A stretch of DNA of 64,000 nucleotides from Anaerovibrio sp. JC8 (GTDB taxonomy: Bacteria; Bacillota; Negativicutes; Selenomonadales; Selenomonadaceae). Positions within the stretch are counted from its first letter, which is position 1; each line of letters opens with the position of its first letter. Below the pieces are notes generated by a model. It was not told the DNA's origin. It did no database searches and was given only the letters and a program-made list of their open reading frames with translations. The stretch is taken from positions 124,001 through 188,000 of the forward strand of contig NZ_ANBM01000006.1 of NCBI RefSeq assembly GCF_002100115.1, read 5' to 3'. Both the position numbers and the translations under genes were made by a program. This document shows, piece by piece, positions 1 through 9,624 of the stretch.

Positions 1-138
1 CTTAGTCCCCTGAATATCCGTTACTGTATAGCCCGTCTGTGTGTCGGCCCCTGCATTATCCTGCTTGCAGCCAGCCAGACAAGTTAAGACCAGCAGCATT
101 ACTACTATAAGCTTAAACTGCATTATTTTTTTCAGCAT
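1..138 (-). CDS. Lipoprotein N-terminus (partial), B12-riboswitch controlled
   Basis: Only the first 46 codons lie in the window; the gene runs off the left edge. The N-terminus is a lipoprotein signal: a basic MLKK start, a hydrophobic core and a lipobox ending LAGC. An AGGAT/GGAGG ribosome site sits 3-9 nt upstream of the ATG at 138. A cobalamin riboswitch with its own terminator lies directly upstream, so the product is probably part of cobalamin, cobalt or corrinoid metabolism, for example a BtuF-like binding protein. That role is inferred from the riboswitch alone, since too little protein is visible. Confidence 0.75.
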   Translation of the reverse strand, partial: MLKKIMQFKLIVVMLLVLTCLAGCKQDNAGADTQTGYTVTDIQGTK

Positions 139-161
139 ATATCCTCCAAGGCAATATAAAA

Positions 162-183
162 GCCGCCCTCAAAAGAGGACGGC
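162..183 (-). terminator. Riboswitch expression-platform terminator
   Basis: On the minus strand a 9-bp stem GCCGTCCTC/GAGGGCGGC with a TTTT loop is followed by a T tract and then the ribosome site of the lipoprotein gene. It lies between the B12 aptamer and the start codon, where a ligand-controlled intrinsic terminator is expected. Confidence 0.8.
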
Positions 184-214
184 CGAACATTGCATATAAC
201 ATTATAACGTGATG

Positions 215-425
215 CTAGAACTGCGTAATCCCCTTCCCATCTCTCGTAGGTCAAACGGTGATTGTTAATCAGGCAGTTCTCCTGGCTCCGGTTCACAGCT
301 CCTCCGCGCCTTCCCAGAGTCTCCCCCAGTGACATTTCTTGCAGATTCGCTCCCCGATACAGTGGCGTGACCGCGCCGGCCTTAAACCGGCTTTTCTATT
401 AAGTACTATGACGCCTAATCCGTTA
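215..425 (-). promoter_or_regulatory. Cobalamin (B12) riboswitch aptamer
   Basis: Read on the minus strand, the segment has the conserved landmarks of the AdoCbl riboswitch in order: a GCCGGTTTAAGGCCGGC stem, the GCCACTGT block near 365-372, the GGGAAGGCGCGG block near 303-314, and the B12 box GAGCCAGGAGAACTGCC near 272-288. A terminator hairpin follows before the start codon. The boundaries are approximate. The arrangement predicts transcription termination when cobalamin is bound. Confidence 0.9.
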
Positions 426-525
426 TTTTTTTATTAATTAATACGCCATAGATAATATCATCATACAAATTTTCTGTCAACGCAAAATAAAATTAACAAG
501 TCCTTTTACCTATAGTTCGCAACAT

Positions 526-556
526 AAAAAAGGGACCGCCAGGCGGCCCCTTTTGG
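526..556 (-). terminator. Terminator of the chemotaxis receptor gene
   Basis: GC-rich hairpin AAGGGGCCGCC/GGCGGTCCCTT with a 3-nt loop followed by a T run on the minus strand, 35 nt past the receptor stop codon. The A/T flanks make it potentially bidirectional. Confidence 0.8.
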
Positions 557-589
557 GTTGATAATCCATAATTAATATAAACTGAATTC

Positions 590-2626
590 TTAAACCTTGA
601 ACTTGCTCATGGCATTCTGCAGATCAACAGCCAGATTTGACAAGCCATTGGCGGCTGCAGCGATCTCCTCACTGGAGGCCGACTGCTCCTCGGCTGCGGC
701 AGAAATGGTCTGGGTTTCCTCAGAGGTATCACGGCATACCTTGTCGATATTATCCATAGAGCCTACTACACTCTGCATACCCTTGGATACAGTCTGAACT
801 GCAGAATTGATTTCTTCCATTTCGTTCTTAATGGAAGCTACACGGTCGGTAATATCACGGAACTGCTCGCCCACCTCACGGATGGCCTGAGTGCCGGCAG
901 TAACCTCCTGATTACCCGATTCCATAGCTTTTACTGCATTCTCAGTATCACCCTGAATAATGGCAATGCGGTTCTTGATTTCCTCGGCAGATTCCTGGGA
1001 CTGCTCTGCCAGCTTGCGAACCTCCTCAGCTACAACGGCGAAGCCACGGCCGGCTTCACCGGCACGGGCGGCCTCAATGGCTGCATTAAGGGCCAGAAGG
1101 TTGGTCTGGTCTGCAATGGAGGAAATACTCTCCACAATTTCACCAATCTGCTGGGAATTCTCGCCCAGCTTCTTTACTACTTCAGCGGAATTGGCCACGC
1201 TCTTTTCAATGCCATTCATCTTTGCCATGGCATTCTGCATGAGACGGGCACCATTGTCTGCTGCCCCGGCCATCTGCTCAGTATTTTCAGTAACACCGTT
1301 GGTCTTTTCAGTCATTACATTGATATCACCAAAGGAGCTGTCAATGCTGTACTTGGCCTCATCCATGCTGGTAAGCTGTTTTTCCATGCCACCGGCCACA
1401 TCCACAACGGACTGGGCCACATGGGTGGCTGCCTCTGCGGACTGCTGGGCACTGGCGGTCAGCTCCTCACTGGAGGCGGCTACCTGCTCAGCCGTTGATT
1501 TCATCTGGCTGATCATGTTCTTCAAATTCTGGTGCATCTGATTGAAATTGTCCGCCATCCGGCCCAATTCGTCCTGAGCCTTGATAGGCAGTGCATTCAG
1601 CCGCAGATTACCTCTGGACATTTCCTCAATATGAGCACCCAGGGCCTCAATACGGGTAACCATATTGTTGGCCTGATATACGATACTGCCTACGCAAAGG
1701 GCGATCATAACAACGCAGACAAAAATCATGATTTTACTCATGGTCACTGCCGGAGCGTTGATTTCTTCCTGTGGCATAATGAGACCCAGCTTCCAATTTA
1801 CATTTGGAACAGTAGCAAAGTACAAATTATGACCGTCAAATTCAGCTATGCCGCTTTCACTGTTCAGCATAATCTGACCAGCCGCTGCCAGGCTCTTGTC
1901 CTCATCATCGGTGATTTTGAGAGCATCAGCTACCGCCGCCTCATTATTTGTGTAAATGTATGTACCATCGGCGGTGGTGAGAATAGGCCGGCCATTTTCG
2001 CCCACCTTGAGAGAGCCCATTACATCGCTGATTTCCTTCAAGGTGAAATCTACGGTAATACAGCCCACATACTTGCCGGACAGGTCAAAAATAGGGGCAG
2101 AACAGGTGGACATAACCACGTTGGAGGTTGGATCATAGTAAGGGTCCGTAATCAGGGCAGCTTCCTTGCCGATATTCTTGGCATTCTTGTAGTAATCCTG
2201 CACAAAATAATTGTACTCGGCATTACTGTACTCATAAGTTTCCTTAATGGAGCTCCCGTCACGATACCAGTAAGGTCCCATGTATTCCTGGGACGCATCA
2301 AAGGCAAATGGCTCAAACCAGATACCACTGCCGAAGAAGAACTCATCGGATTTGATGGACTTGGCTATCATAGCCTTGTAGCTGTCCATTGGAGTTGAGG
2401 TGTAGGTACCGCCGATATAGCGGGCCGTATCAACTGCATTGGCCCGGGCCATGTTCAGCTTGTCATTGATAAAGTTTACATTGGCCTTCAGCTCGGAATT
2501 CATGGTGTGCTCCACCTGAGTGCCAAGACTGTTGCTGGATGAAATCACCGACACAATGGTCAGGATAAGCATACCGATAATAACAAACGGCAGCATACCA
2601 ACCAGCATTTTTCCTTTAATGCCCAT
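590..2626 (-). CDS. Methyl-accepting chemotaxis protein with dCache sensor
   Basis: 678-aa chemoreceptor of the inner membrane. Residues about 8-30 form the first membrane helix and about 35-290 a periplasmic Cache-type sensor, with the WYRDG and YYDPTSN patterns seen in amino-acid or organic-acid binding dCache domains. A second membrane helix lies near 300-320, a HAMP linker near 320-375, and a long cytoplasmic coiled-coil follows. The signalling tip around residues 510-545 carries the conserved [15 protein letters not shown] and [14 protein letters not shown] sequences that contact CheA/CheW. It is transcribed alone, with its own terminator. A GGAGG site precedes the ATG at 2626. The ligand cannot be assigned from sequence. 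It implies that the organism is motile. Confidence 0.95.
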   Translation of the reverse strand: MGIKGKMLVGMLPFVIIGMLILTIVSVISSSNSLGTQVEHTMNSELKANVNFINDKLNMARANAVDTARYIGGTYTSTPMDSYKAMIAKSIKSDEFFFGSGIWFEPFAFDASQEYMGPYWYRDGSSIKETYEYSNAEYNYFVQDYYKNAKNIGKEAALITDPYYDPTSNVVMSTCSAPIFDLSGKYVGCITVDFTLKEISDVMGSLKVGENGRPILTTADGTYIYTNNEAAVADALKITDDEDKSLAAAGQIMLNSESGIAEFDGHNLYFATVPNVNWKLGLIMPQEEINAPAVTMSKIMIFVCVVMIALCVGSIVYQANNMVTRIEALGAHIEEMSRGNLRLNALPIKAQDELGRMADNFNQMHQNLKNMISQMKSTAEQVAASSEELTASAQQSAEAATHVAQSVVDVAGGMEKQLTSMDEAKYSIDSSFGDINVMTEKTNGVTENTEQMAGAADNGARLMQNAMAKMNGIEKSVANSAEVVKKLGENSQQIGEIVESISSIADQTNLLALNAAIEAARAGEAGRGFAVVAEEVRKLAEQSQESAEEIKNRIAIIQGDTENAVKAMESGNQEVTAGTQAIREVGEQFRDITDRVASIKNEMEEINSAVQTVSKGMQSVVGSMDNIDKVCRDTSEETQTISAAAEEQSASSEEIAAAANGLSNLAVDLQNAMSKFKV

Positions 2627-2718
2627 TGTAAAACCTCCTTATATTAACAATCATTCAACAATTTTATGACAAAATGAGACAAATATTTCACTTATAATAC
2701 TTCTACACAAATGACAAA

Positions 2719-2743
2719 ACTCCTGCACATTGAATGCAGGAGT
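2719..2743 (-). terminator. Terminator of the ABC importer operon
   Basis: Hairpin AACTCCTGCA/TGCAGGAGTT with a 7-nt loop, followed by TTTGTCATTT on the minus strand, about 35 nt downstream of the ATPase stop codon. Confidence 0.75.
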
Positions 2744-2775
2744 TTAAGTAGTTTTAATTAATATATGACGTTACC

Positions 2776-3573
2776 TCAGCTTAAAAGCAGCTCATCGGAA
2801 TTCAGCTCGCTGCCGGCAGCCTTTTCGAACATGGCCAGCAGATCCTTGATGGTAAGGTTCTTCTTTTCCTCGCCGCTGACATCAATGAGGATTTTGCCCT
2901 CATGAAGCATGATAAGGCGATTTCCACAGGCCAGGGCGTCTCTCATGTTATGGGTAATCATAAGGGTGGTGAGCTTGCGGCTGTTGACGATATTGTTGGT
3001 AAGCTCCAGCACCTGGGCCGCAGTCTTCGGGTCCAGTGCCGCGGTATGCTCGTCCAGAAGGAGCAGCTTTGGCTCCACCATGGTAGCCATAAGCAAAGTC
3101 AGGGCCTGGCGCTGACCGCCGGACAGGAGGCCCACCTTGGACTCCAGACGGTCCTCAAGGCCCAGATTCAGTGGCTTTAACTGCTCACGGAAATAAGCCC
3201 GCTGGGATTCCGGCGCACTCCACCGCAAAGTTGGCCACTTGCCGCGACGGGAGGCAATAGCCAGATTTTCCTCTATCTGCATATTGGCCGCCGTGCCCAT
3301 CATAGGGTCCTGGAATACACGGCCAATGTACTTGGCCCGCTTGTATTCAGGCAGCTTGGTAATATCCTGGCCGTCAATTACAATTTTGCCCCGATCTACC
3401 CGGAAAGTACCGGCAATGGCGTTCATCAGAGTGGATTTGCCCGCTCCGTTGCCGCCGATAACCGTCACAAAATCACCTGGCTTAAGATGCAGGGATACAC
3501 CCCGCAGAGCCACCTTTTCCGTAATGGTCCCAGGATTAAAGGTCTTGGAAATATTGTCTATTTTCAGCATCAC
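2776..3573 (-). CDS. ABC transporter ATP-binding protein
   Basis: 265-aa cytoplasmic ATPase. Walker A is GGNGAGKST near residues 40-48, the Q-loop lies near VFQDPMMGT, the signature is LLSGGQRQAL near 150-160, Walker B is LLLLDEHTAALD and the switch histidine is in MITHNMRDA. Its start overlaps the stop of the permease gene by 4 nt (ATGA), so the two are translationally coupled. With the upstream permease and lipoprotein it forms a three-gene importer of the TrpXYZ/CD0873 type, whose known members take up tryptophan or tyrosine. The substrate here is inferred from family only. It is the last gene of the operon. Confidence 0.92.
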   Translation of the reverse strand: MMLKIDNISKTFNPGTITEKVALRGVSLHLKPGDFVTVIGGNGAGKSTLMNAIAGTFRVDRGKIVIDGQDITKLPEYKRAKYIGRVFQDPMMGTAANMQIEENLAIASRRGKWPTLRWSAPESQRAYFREQLKPLNLGLEDRLESKVGLLSGGQRQALTLLMATMVEPKLLLLDEHTAALDPKTAAQVLELTNNIVNSRKLTTLMITHNMRDALACGNRLIMLHEGKILIDVSGEEKKNLTIKDLLAMFEKAAGSELNSDELLLS

Positions 3574-4448
3574 TGGGCCACCTTTCTCTTTTTCAGCTTA
3601 GCCTGGCACAGCGGCATGGAAAGAGCGGCCGCAACCAGAATGGCTGTAAACAGCTTCAAGTCGTTTGGTGGCATACCCATCTGCAGTACAATGGCGATAA
3701 CAGCACGGTACACAATGGAGCCCAGAATAACGGAAATCAGGCAGTTTTTAAAGCTGCGGGTGCCAAATAGCACCTCACCGATAATAACAGAGGCCAAACC
3801 GATAACGATGGTTCCAACACCCATTCCCACGTCGGCAAAGCCGTTGGCCTGGGCCACCATGGCGCCGGATACGGCTACCAAAGCGTTGGAAATCAGGAGG
3901 CCTAATATAATAGTAATGTCTGTGTTAATACCATTGGCCCGAATCATGTGTGGGTTGCAGCCAGTGGCACGGATGGAGGCACCAATTTCGGTACCAAAGA
4001 ACCAGTAGCACAACACTCCCGTGAATACCACCACAATGGCCCCCACTATCAATATCATGTTGGCCAATGTCATATCAGGAATGGCATAAAGGGTAAATAC
4101 GGTGTCCACGTTCAGCAGGGACAGATTGGCCTTGCCCATAACGTGGAGATTTACGGAATACAGGGCAATCATGGTGAGAATGCCCGCCAAAAGAGCTGGA
4201 ATCTTTAATTTGGTGCACAAAAAGCCGGTTACCACTCCCGCCAGCATGCCCGCAAAGGCAGCGACAAAAATGGATGCCACCGGGCTCATGCCCCCCAGCA
4301 TACATGCGGCTGCTACCGCCGCCCCCAATGGAAAGCTGCCCTCTACGGTCAAATCAGCAATATCCAGCACCCGGAAGGTGATGTACACGCCGATGGACAG
4401 GAGAGACCACAGCAGGCCCTGGGATACAGTAGGAATAATCAGATCCAC
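3570..4448 (-). CDS. ABC transporter permease, BPD_transp_2 (LivH-like) family
   Basis: 292-aa polytopic membrane protein with about eight to nine hydrophobic helices. It begins MDLIIPTVSQGLLWSLLSIGVYITFR, typical of the LivH/RbsC-type permeases that pair with PF04392 substrate-binding lipoproteins. A conserved EGSFPLGAA region near residues 35-45 supports the TrpY-like subfamily. It lies between the binding-protein gene (127 nt upstream) and the ATPase gene (4-nt overlap downstream). The single permease probably acts as a homodimer. The substrate is uncertain. Confidence 0.9.
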   Translation of the reverse strand: MDLIIPTVSQGLLWSLLSIGVYITFRVLDIADLTVEGSFPLGAAVAAACMLGGMSPVASIFVAAFAGMLAGVVTGFLCTKLKIPALLAGILTMIALYSVNLHVMGKANLSLLNVDTVFTLYAIPDMTLANMILIVGAIVVVFTGVLCYWFFGTEIGASIRATGCNPHMIRANGINTDITIILGLLISNALVAVSGAMVAQANGFADVGMGVGTIVIGLASVIIGEVLFGTRSFKNCLISVILGSIVYRAVIAIVLQMGMPPNDLKLFTAILVAAALSMPLCQAKLKKRKVAQ

Positions 4449-4575
4449 TTCAAAAACCTCAATTCAATAGTTCAAATTTAATCCCGTACAGAGGAAAGCT
4501 CCAGACAGGGTCTGCATATCAGAGACATGTCCGGAGCTTGGTAAAAGACAAAATAGGATAGCAAACACTTAGTTA

Positions 4576-5571
4576 TTAGTTGATAACCTCGGCATCCTTC
4601 AGTACATCCTGAGGAAGGGTGATGCCCAGCTTATCAGCATTCTTCTTATTAACAACGGCCTTTAAAACCTTTGCAAATTCGATCTTCATATCAGCTGGCT
4701 TGGACTTGCCATCCAGAATGTCAGCTGCCATGAAACCGGACTGACGGCCCAGCTCATAATAATCTACACCATAGGTAGCAAGACCACCGGCCTTTACCAT
4801 GTTGGCCTCACCGCAGATAACTGGCTTCTTTGCTGCCTCAGTTACGGAAATAAGGGTAGGCATGGAGGAAGCAATTACGTTATCAGTAGGGAGATAGAAG
4901 GCATCTACCTTGCTGAGAAGGCTCTGAGCTGCCTGCTGGATATCATTTACGTTGGAAATGGTAGCAGCCTCAACCTTCAGGCCCTTGGACTCAGCGTATT
5001 CCTTCATGGCCTTGAACTGAATCTCGGAATTTACCTCACTGGAGGTGTATACACAGCCAATAGTCTTGGCATTTGGACAAAGCTTGATAAGCAGATCAAC
5101 CTGATCCTTGATAGGGTTCATATCGCTGGTGCCGGTTACATTGCCGCCAGGTGCCTCGTTGGACTTAACCAGCTTGGCCCCTACATAGTCGGTAATGGCA
5201 CAGCCTACGATAGGAATATCCTTGGTAAGGTTGGCCATGGTCTGAGCTGCAGGAGTTGCAATAGCATAAATCAGATCAACCTTGCTGCTGAGGAACCGCT
5301 GACCTATATTCTGGAGGTTTGACTGATCTGCCTGAGCGTTCTGGTTATCAATTCTCAGGTTCTTGCCATCCTCGTAACCACGTTCCTTCAGGGCGTCTAC
5401 AAAGCCCTTGTTGGCTGCATCCAGGGCGTCATGCTCAACCAGCTGTACCACGCCAACAACCTTATTGTTGGACGCAGACTGATTATTGGAGCCGCAACCG
5501 CCCAGCAGGCCAAAGGAGAATACCGCAGCCATTCCCAGGGCTGCCATTTTCATTTTTTTGGAAAACATCAT
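4576..5571 (-). CDS. ABC transporter substrate-binding lipoprotein (PF04392 type)
   Basis: 331-aa exported lipoprotein. The signal peptide ends in LLGGC, with the lipid-anchored cysteine near residue 26, followed by a low-complexity SNNQSASNN linker. The mature part has the two-lobe fold signature of ABC_sub_bind proteins, with VGVVQLVEHDALD at the start and GNVTGTSDMNPI in the middle. The family includes the pneumococcal TrpX and clostridial CD0873 aromatic amino acid binders, so an aromatic amino acid is a reasonable but unproven ligand. It is the first gene of a three-gene operon. Two adjacent ATGs follow a GGAGTGATA ribosome site; a TATAAT-like -10 lies near 5615. Confidence 0.92.
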   Translation of the reverse strand: MMFSKKMKMAALGMAAVFSFGLLGGCGSNNQSASNNKVVGVVQLVEHDALDAANKGFVDALKERGYEDGKNLRIDNQNAQADQSNLQNIGQRFLSSKVDLIYAIATPAAQTMANLTKDIPIVGCAITDYVGAKLVKSNEAPGGNVTGTSDMNPIKDQVDLLIKLCPNAKTIGCVYTSSEVNSEIQFKAMKEYAESKGLKVEAATISNVNDIQQAAQSLLSKVDAFYLPTDNVIASSMPTLISVTEAAKKPVICGEANMVKAGGLATYGVDYYELGRQSGFMAADILDGKSKPADMKIEFAKVLKAVVNKKNADKLGITLPQDVLKDAEVIN

Positions 5572-5993
5572 GCATTATCACTCCTAAAGTATAAAAATAA
5601 AAACCTGAACATATTATACATGATTGTTTCACAAAAATAAACATTGTTCTCCCTATAAACACAAATTTATTTTATATAAAGATTTTTATTATAAACTCCG
5701 TCAACTAAAAACATATATAGAATATTAATCGGACCCGCGGAAATTAAGACAGCGCCAAAACAATCCTTTTCGTTGAATAAATATTCACCTTATGCGACAT
5801 GAAGGAGTACTTAATGAGTGGACAGGTGCTTAATATATGAAAGCAAAATGGTCAGATGTATTTATTTTACCTTATTTTTGCAGGAAAATTTGAGTAGGTG
5901 AAGAATTAATGAGCATGGTAAATCGTTTGTAAACTATTATCCGGACTGATAATTTTTACGAGTGTGTAATATATTTGAAGAGGAGGCGGTTTT
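5572..5993. other. Divergent intergenic region
   Basis: About 420 AT-rich bases between the ABC importer operon (leftward) and the dicarboxylate carrier (rightward). A leftward -10 (TATAAT near 5615) and the carrier's GAGGAGG ribosome site just before 5994 are visible. Nothing else is recognised: no T-box, riboswitch or small gene with a good ribosome site. Confidence 0.5.
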
Positions 5994-7337
5994 ATGGAAA
6001 TTGCGTTGGGCTTTATTGTATTCCTACTATGCCTTATAATCGGCGTGCGCTTCGGTGGCCTTGGGTTGGCTGCAGTCAGCGGCATCGGCCTTGTAATCTT
6101 TGTCTTTGGCTTTGGCTACAAACCTGGCGTACCACCAAATGACGTAATGCTGACCATTTTGGCAGTTGTTACATGTGCTGCTTTCCTGCAGACCTCTGGT
6201 GGTTTGACGGTACTATTGAAATTGGCCGAGCAGATTTTGCGTAAGAATCCAAAATACGTAACTATTTTGGCTCCTATTACCACCTGGTTTTTGACCGTGC
6301 TTTGCGGTACCGGCCATGTTTGCTACACCATGTTCCCAATTGTCTATGATGTTGCCATCAAGCAAAATATCCGCCCTGAGCGGCCTATGGCAGTATCCTC
6401 CATCGCCGCCCAGATGGGTATCTGTGGCTCCCCGGTTTCCGTGGCTATTGTTTCCATTGTGAGCTTTTTGGCCATAGCCGGATATGATATCAGCATTGCC
6501 AAGGTTTTGATGGTTTCCATTCCATCCACCTTCTTCGGTGTGCTGGCAGCAGCCGTGTGGTCAATGCGCCGTGGCAAGGAGCTGGAGGATGATCCGGAAT
6601 TCCAGGCTTTGATAGCTGACCCTGAACAGAGAAAATATGTCTATGGTGCCACCGAGTCCCTGCTGGACAAGGAGCTGCCTAGAAGCAACTATATCGCCGT
6701 TGGTATTTTCGTTGTTGGTATTATCCTGATCGCCTTCATGGGCAATCTGCCGGATTATCTGCCGCATTTTTCCGCTGGCGTAGGCAAACCAGCCAAGCCG
6801 ATTTCCATGACCTTGGTTATTCAGATGGTTATGCTGTGTATTGCTTCACTGATATTGTTCTTCTGCAAGGTGGATGCCAAGAAAGTGGCTGACTCCAACG
6901 TATTCCGGGCTGGTATGGTGGCCCTGGTATCCGTTTATGGCGTTGCCTGGGCAGCAAATACCCTCTTTGCCCATCACATGGACTTCTTAAAGGGCGTATT
7001 GATTTCCGCCGTTGGGGTATATCCATGGGCCTATGCCATTATTGCCTTTTTCACCTCCAAGCTGGTAAATTCCCAGGCGGCAGCCATTGCTGTAGTAGTA
7101 CCACTGGCGCTGGAAGCTGGTATCGAGCCAGTTATTGTCCTTTCCTTTATTTCCGCTTGCTATGGTTACTTCTTCCTGCCGACCTATCCATCAGATCTGG
7201 CCTGCATCGGTTTTGACCGGTCCGGCACCACCAAGATCGGCAGGTTCATTCTGAACCACAGCTTCATGATTCCGGGCCTTATCGGCGTTATCACCGGCTG
7301 CTGCGTTGGTTACGTCATCGCCCATGCTATCGTATAA
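5994..7337 (+). CDS. Anaerobic C4-dicarboxylate transporter, DcuA/DcuB family
   Basis: 447-aa inner-membrane carrier with ten or more hydrophobic segments. The family pattern is clear: an N-terminal MEIALGFIVFLLCLIIGVR, a GTGHVCYTMFPIVYDVA stretch near residues 105-125 and AAQMGICGSPVSVAIVS near 135-150. DcuA/DcuB proteins exchange fumarate, malate or aspartate for succinate during fumarate respiration, which fits a succinate- or propionate-forming anaerobe. A strong GAGGAGG ribosome site precedes the ATG, and a bidirectional terminator follows. It is monocistronic. DcuA and DcuB cannot be separated by eye. Confidence 0.92.
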   Translation: MEIALGFIVFLLCLIIGVRFGGLGLAAVSGIGLVIFVFGFGYKPGVPPNDVMLTILAVVTCAAFLQTSGGLTVLLKLAEQILRKNPKYVTILAPITTWFLTVLCGTGHVCYTMFPIVYDVAIKQNIRPERPMAVSSIAAQMGICGSPVSVAIVSIVSFLAIAGYDISIAKVLMVSIPSTFFGVLAAAVWSMRRGKELEDDPEFQALIADPEQRKYVYGATESLLDKELPRSNYIAVGIFVVGIILIAFMGNLPDYLPHFSAGVGKPAKPISMTLVIQMVMLCIASLILFFCKVDAKKVADSNVFRAGMVALVSVYGVAWAANTLFAHHMDFLKGVLISAVGVYPWAYAIIAFFTSKLVNSQAAAIAVVVPLALEAGIEPVIVLSFISACYGYFFLPTYPSDLACIGFDRSGTTKIGRFILNHSFMIPGLIGVITGCCVGYVIAHAIV

Positions 7338-7356
7338 TTTCAGAATAGTTTCCTAA

Positions 7357-7398
7357 AAAACAAAGGTCACCGGCTCAAATTGAGTCAGTGACCTTTTT
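7357..7398. terminator. Bidirectional terminator between convergent genes
   Basis: Hairpin AAAGGTCAC..TGACTCAA / TTGAGTCAGTGACCTTT with T runs on both sides. It lies between the stop codons of the dicarboxylate carrier (rightward) and the ABC-2 permease (leftward) and probably serves both. Confidence 0.85.
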
Positions 7399-7400
7399 CT

Positions 7401-8507
7401 TTATGATCGGGCCATTTGTTCCTTATCAAATTTTCTGGCAAAAATCACCCATACTATGACAATGTATATCAAAAATTGTCCCAGGGTGACGGCGCAATCG
7501 AAAAAGCCCGCCCCACGGAATACAATGTCACGGATAAATTTAAACTCCCAGGTTAGAGGGAATATCTGGTTTACCCAATGAACCCATTCCGGCATCATGG
7601 TCATGGGCACGCCATAGCCGCCCAGGATAAAGCCCCCGGGAACAAAGAGAATCATCCGGCTGGAGGCCGCCCCGGGGTTAGACGCTGTCCACCCCATTAT
7701 TACCGACATCATGCCCAGCATAATAATATACAAGGCCTGTACGGCAAAATATAAGAGTATATTGCCGGAAAAGCTTATATCACCCCAAAAACGCAGCACC
7801 ACCAGCCCCACGAAATTGGCGATAAGCCAGCAGGCGCAATATGGCAGTATTCGTTCTATCAAATCATAAGCGGTACCCACCTTCAAATGAAGGTCCAGCT
7901 TTCCTTCCAGCCTAAGCCGTGGCACCATGCCCAAGGTGGCAAAGGCAAAAAACATGCTGGAAAAAAATATCAAAAAGCCCGTTACCTCACCATTGCTGGC
8001 CGAATCTGCCGGATTGAACAAGGAACGGGAAACCAGCTTGGTGCCGCCCCTTATGGTATCGCCAGTGCCCAGGGTTGGATTATTGATATCGGCAATAATT
8101 TCATTCAGGGCTTCCCGTACACCACTGAGGGCCGACGAGCTGGTATTATCGTAAAATACACCTATATCAGCACTTTCCCCATTGTAGTGGTTTTTCTCCA
8201 GCCCCTGGGGCAGATATACCACCGCATAGGCCTTGTCACGATACATCAGCTCATTTGGCTCCGCCGGCGTATTTACCACCGCCGTGACGGAAAGCATCTG
8301 GGAATTGTTCAGATAGTTTATGATTTCGTGACTGTAATGGGAATTGTCCAGATCAATTACTGTAATCGGCGTATCCTTGGCGTAATTTAGCCCCAGCATA
8401 ACACTGAAAATCACCGTGATTACCAAGGAAACCATTATGGAAACCTTCTCGTAGGGCATGCCATCGCCGGTGAGAAGGTGCTTTACTTCGTCCCGAAAGG
8501 CCTTCAT
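7401..8507 (-). CDS. ABC-2 type multidrug export permease
   Basis: 368-aa membrane protein. One N-terminal helix (about 25-45) is followed by a large extracytoplasmic domain (about 50-175) and five C-terminal helices (about 180-355), the layout of YhhJ/YbhS-like ABC-2 export permeases. Its start overlaps the stop of the HlyD-type gene by 4 nt. No ATPase gene is adjacent, which is unusual for a complete ABC exporter, so the ATPase may be encoded elsewhere. The terminator at 7357-7398 ends the operon. The export substrate is unknown. Confidence 0.85.
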   Translation of the reverse strand: MKAFRDEVKHLLTGDGMPYEKVSIMVSLVITVIFSVMLGLNYAKDTPITVIDLDNSHYSHEIINYLNNSQMLSVTAVVNTPAEPNELMYRDKAYAVVYLPQGLEKNHYNGESADIGVFYDNTSSSALSGVREALNEIIADINNPTLGTGDTIRGGTKLVSRSLFNPADSASNGEVTGFLIFFSSMFFAFATLGMVPRLRLEGKLDLHLKVGTAYDLIERILPYCACWLIANFVGLVVLRFWGDISFSGNILLYFAVQALYIIMLGMMSVIMGWTASNPGAASSRMILFVPGGFILGGYGVPMTMMPEWVHWVNQIFPLTWEFKFIRDIVFRGAGFFDCAVTLGQFLIYIVIVWVIFARKFDKEQMARS

Positions 8508-9601
8508 CTCAGCTTCACTCCCATCGTCATGCCGGGCATAATTCCTTCGGTGGGCTCAAGGTAAATTCGCATCTGGAAGGAGGTCAGGTCCGCCTGTCCC
8601 TTTTCTCTGGTCATGCGCAAATCAGCAAAGCCTGGGGCCTGAGTCAGCAAGCGGATGGTACCCTGGGCCTTTTTGTTACCGGCCACAGATGTAGCCTGGA
8701 TTTCATCCCCTTCCTTATATTTTTCTATGTTCTCTTCACTGACATATATATCAAAATAGTAACGGCTGCTTTCCATAAGCAGTACCGGCGTGTTTGGCGC
8801 AATCATTTCCCCTTCCTTGGCCAAAATCTTTATGATTTTTCCATCCTCAGGTGCCCGCAGAGTCAGGTGCTCTTTTTTCACCTTCAATTCCTTAAGCTGA
8901 ATCTCCAAGGCCTTCAACTGCTGATTCAAGGCCTCCACGTCATTTAACTTGTTCGCTGCGGTCTGACGCTGAAGATCAATCGTCGGCAGGTTCAGTGAAT
9001 CAGTATCGCCTGTATCCACCGTGCCCCCCAACAATTTGCTTAACAGCTGCTTTTGCTGGGCAACATTGGCCGCCGATACCTGCAAGGTTGTTTGGGCTGC
9101 ATCCAGCGCAGAGCGGGAAATAGCGCCTACCTCAAATAACTGCTGCTTTCGCTCATAATCAAGGTTAGCATTATTATAATTGGCCTGAGCCGCATCCACA
9201 GCCGCCCGCTGCTGGTCTATCTGGCGGAAGCTCTGCTGCTCATTGGTATCAGCCTGAGACATGGCAATATTTACACCACCGCCTGCGGACTTCACCTGAG
9301 CCTTCATCTGATTTATCTGAGCTTCCAGCTTGGCAATGGACAAATCCACGTCTGTGCTGTCCAAAACCATCAGAATATCCCCTTTTTTGACCTGCTGAGC
9401 CTCCTGAACGGCTTCTTTCACCAGCCGTCCACCTACATTATCAAAGGAAACCTTTATTTGTTCAGCAGTAAGTATTCCTTCCTTTTTTTCAGTGGCCAGC
9501 ACCAGGGCATCATTGCCCGTATACATCAATAAAAGCCCTGCCACTACCATTACGACAGCGAAAATCATGCCAAATTTCTTTGCCCTTAATTTTTTGTCCA
9601 T
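8504..9601 (-). CDS. HlyD-family membrane fusion (periplasmic adaptor) protein
   Basis: 365-aa adaptor. A single N-terminal membrane anchor (about 8-28) is followed by a biotinyl-lipoyl-like barrel (VSFDNVGGRLV..VKKGDILMVLD near 50-85), a long alpha-helical hairpin rich in Q, A and L (about 90-250), then the second lipoyl half (LRAPEDGKI) and a beta-barrel. Such adaptors link inner-membrane exporters to an outer-membrane channel in diderm bacteria. The start at 9601 was preferred over upstream in-frame codons because a GGAGG lies 5 nt before it. A long hairpin ending in a T tract lies directly upstream (9625-9700). Confidence 0.88.
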   Translation of the reverse strand: MDKKLRAKKFGMIFAVVMVVAGLLLMYTGNDALVLATEKKEGILTAEQIKVSFDNVGGRLVKEAVQEAQQVKKGDILMVLDSTDVDLSIAKLEAQINQMKAQVKSAGGGVNIAMSQADTNEQQSFRQIDQQRAAVDAAQANYNNANLDYERKQQLFEVGAISRSALDAAQTTLQVSAANVAQQKQLLSKLLGGTVDTGDTDSLNLPTIDLQRQTAANKLNDVEALNQQLKALEIQLKELKVKKEHLTLRAPEDGKIIKILAKEGEMIAPNTPVLLMESSRYYFDIYVSEENIEKYKEGDEIQATSVAGNKKAQGTIRLLTQAPGFADLRMTREKGQADLTSFQMRIYLEPTEGIMPGMTMGVKLR

Positions 9602-9624
9602 TTTTTCCTCCATTTTTTTGCAAC

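Noticed and set aside
132-335. Leftward open frame of 67 codons over the riboswitch
   Set aside because: It lies inside the cobalamin aptamer and terminator; the structure explains the sequence and there is no ribosome site.
960-2398. Rightward open frames opposite the chemoreceptor
   Set aside because: Antisense shadows of a clear chemotaxis protein; the composition is that of a complement strand and no ribosome sites are present.
5572-5993. Possible T-box or riboswitch before the ABC importer or dicarboxylate carrier
   Set aside because: No T-box sequence (AGGGTGGNACCGCG) or known aptamer landmark is visible on either strand.
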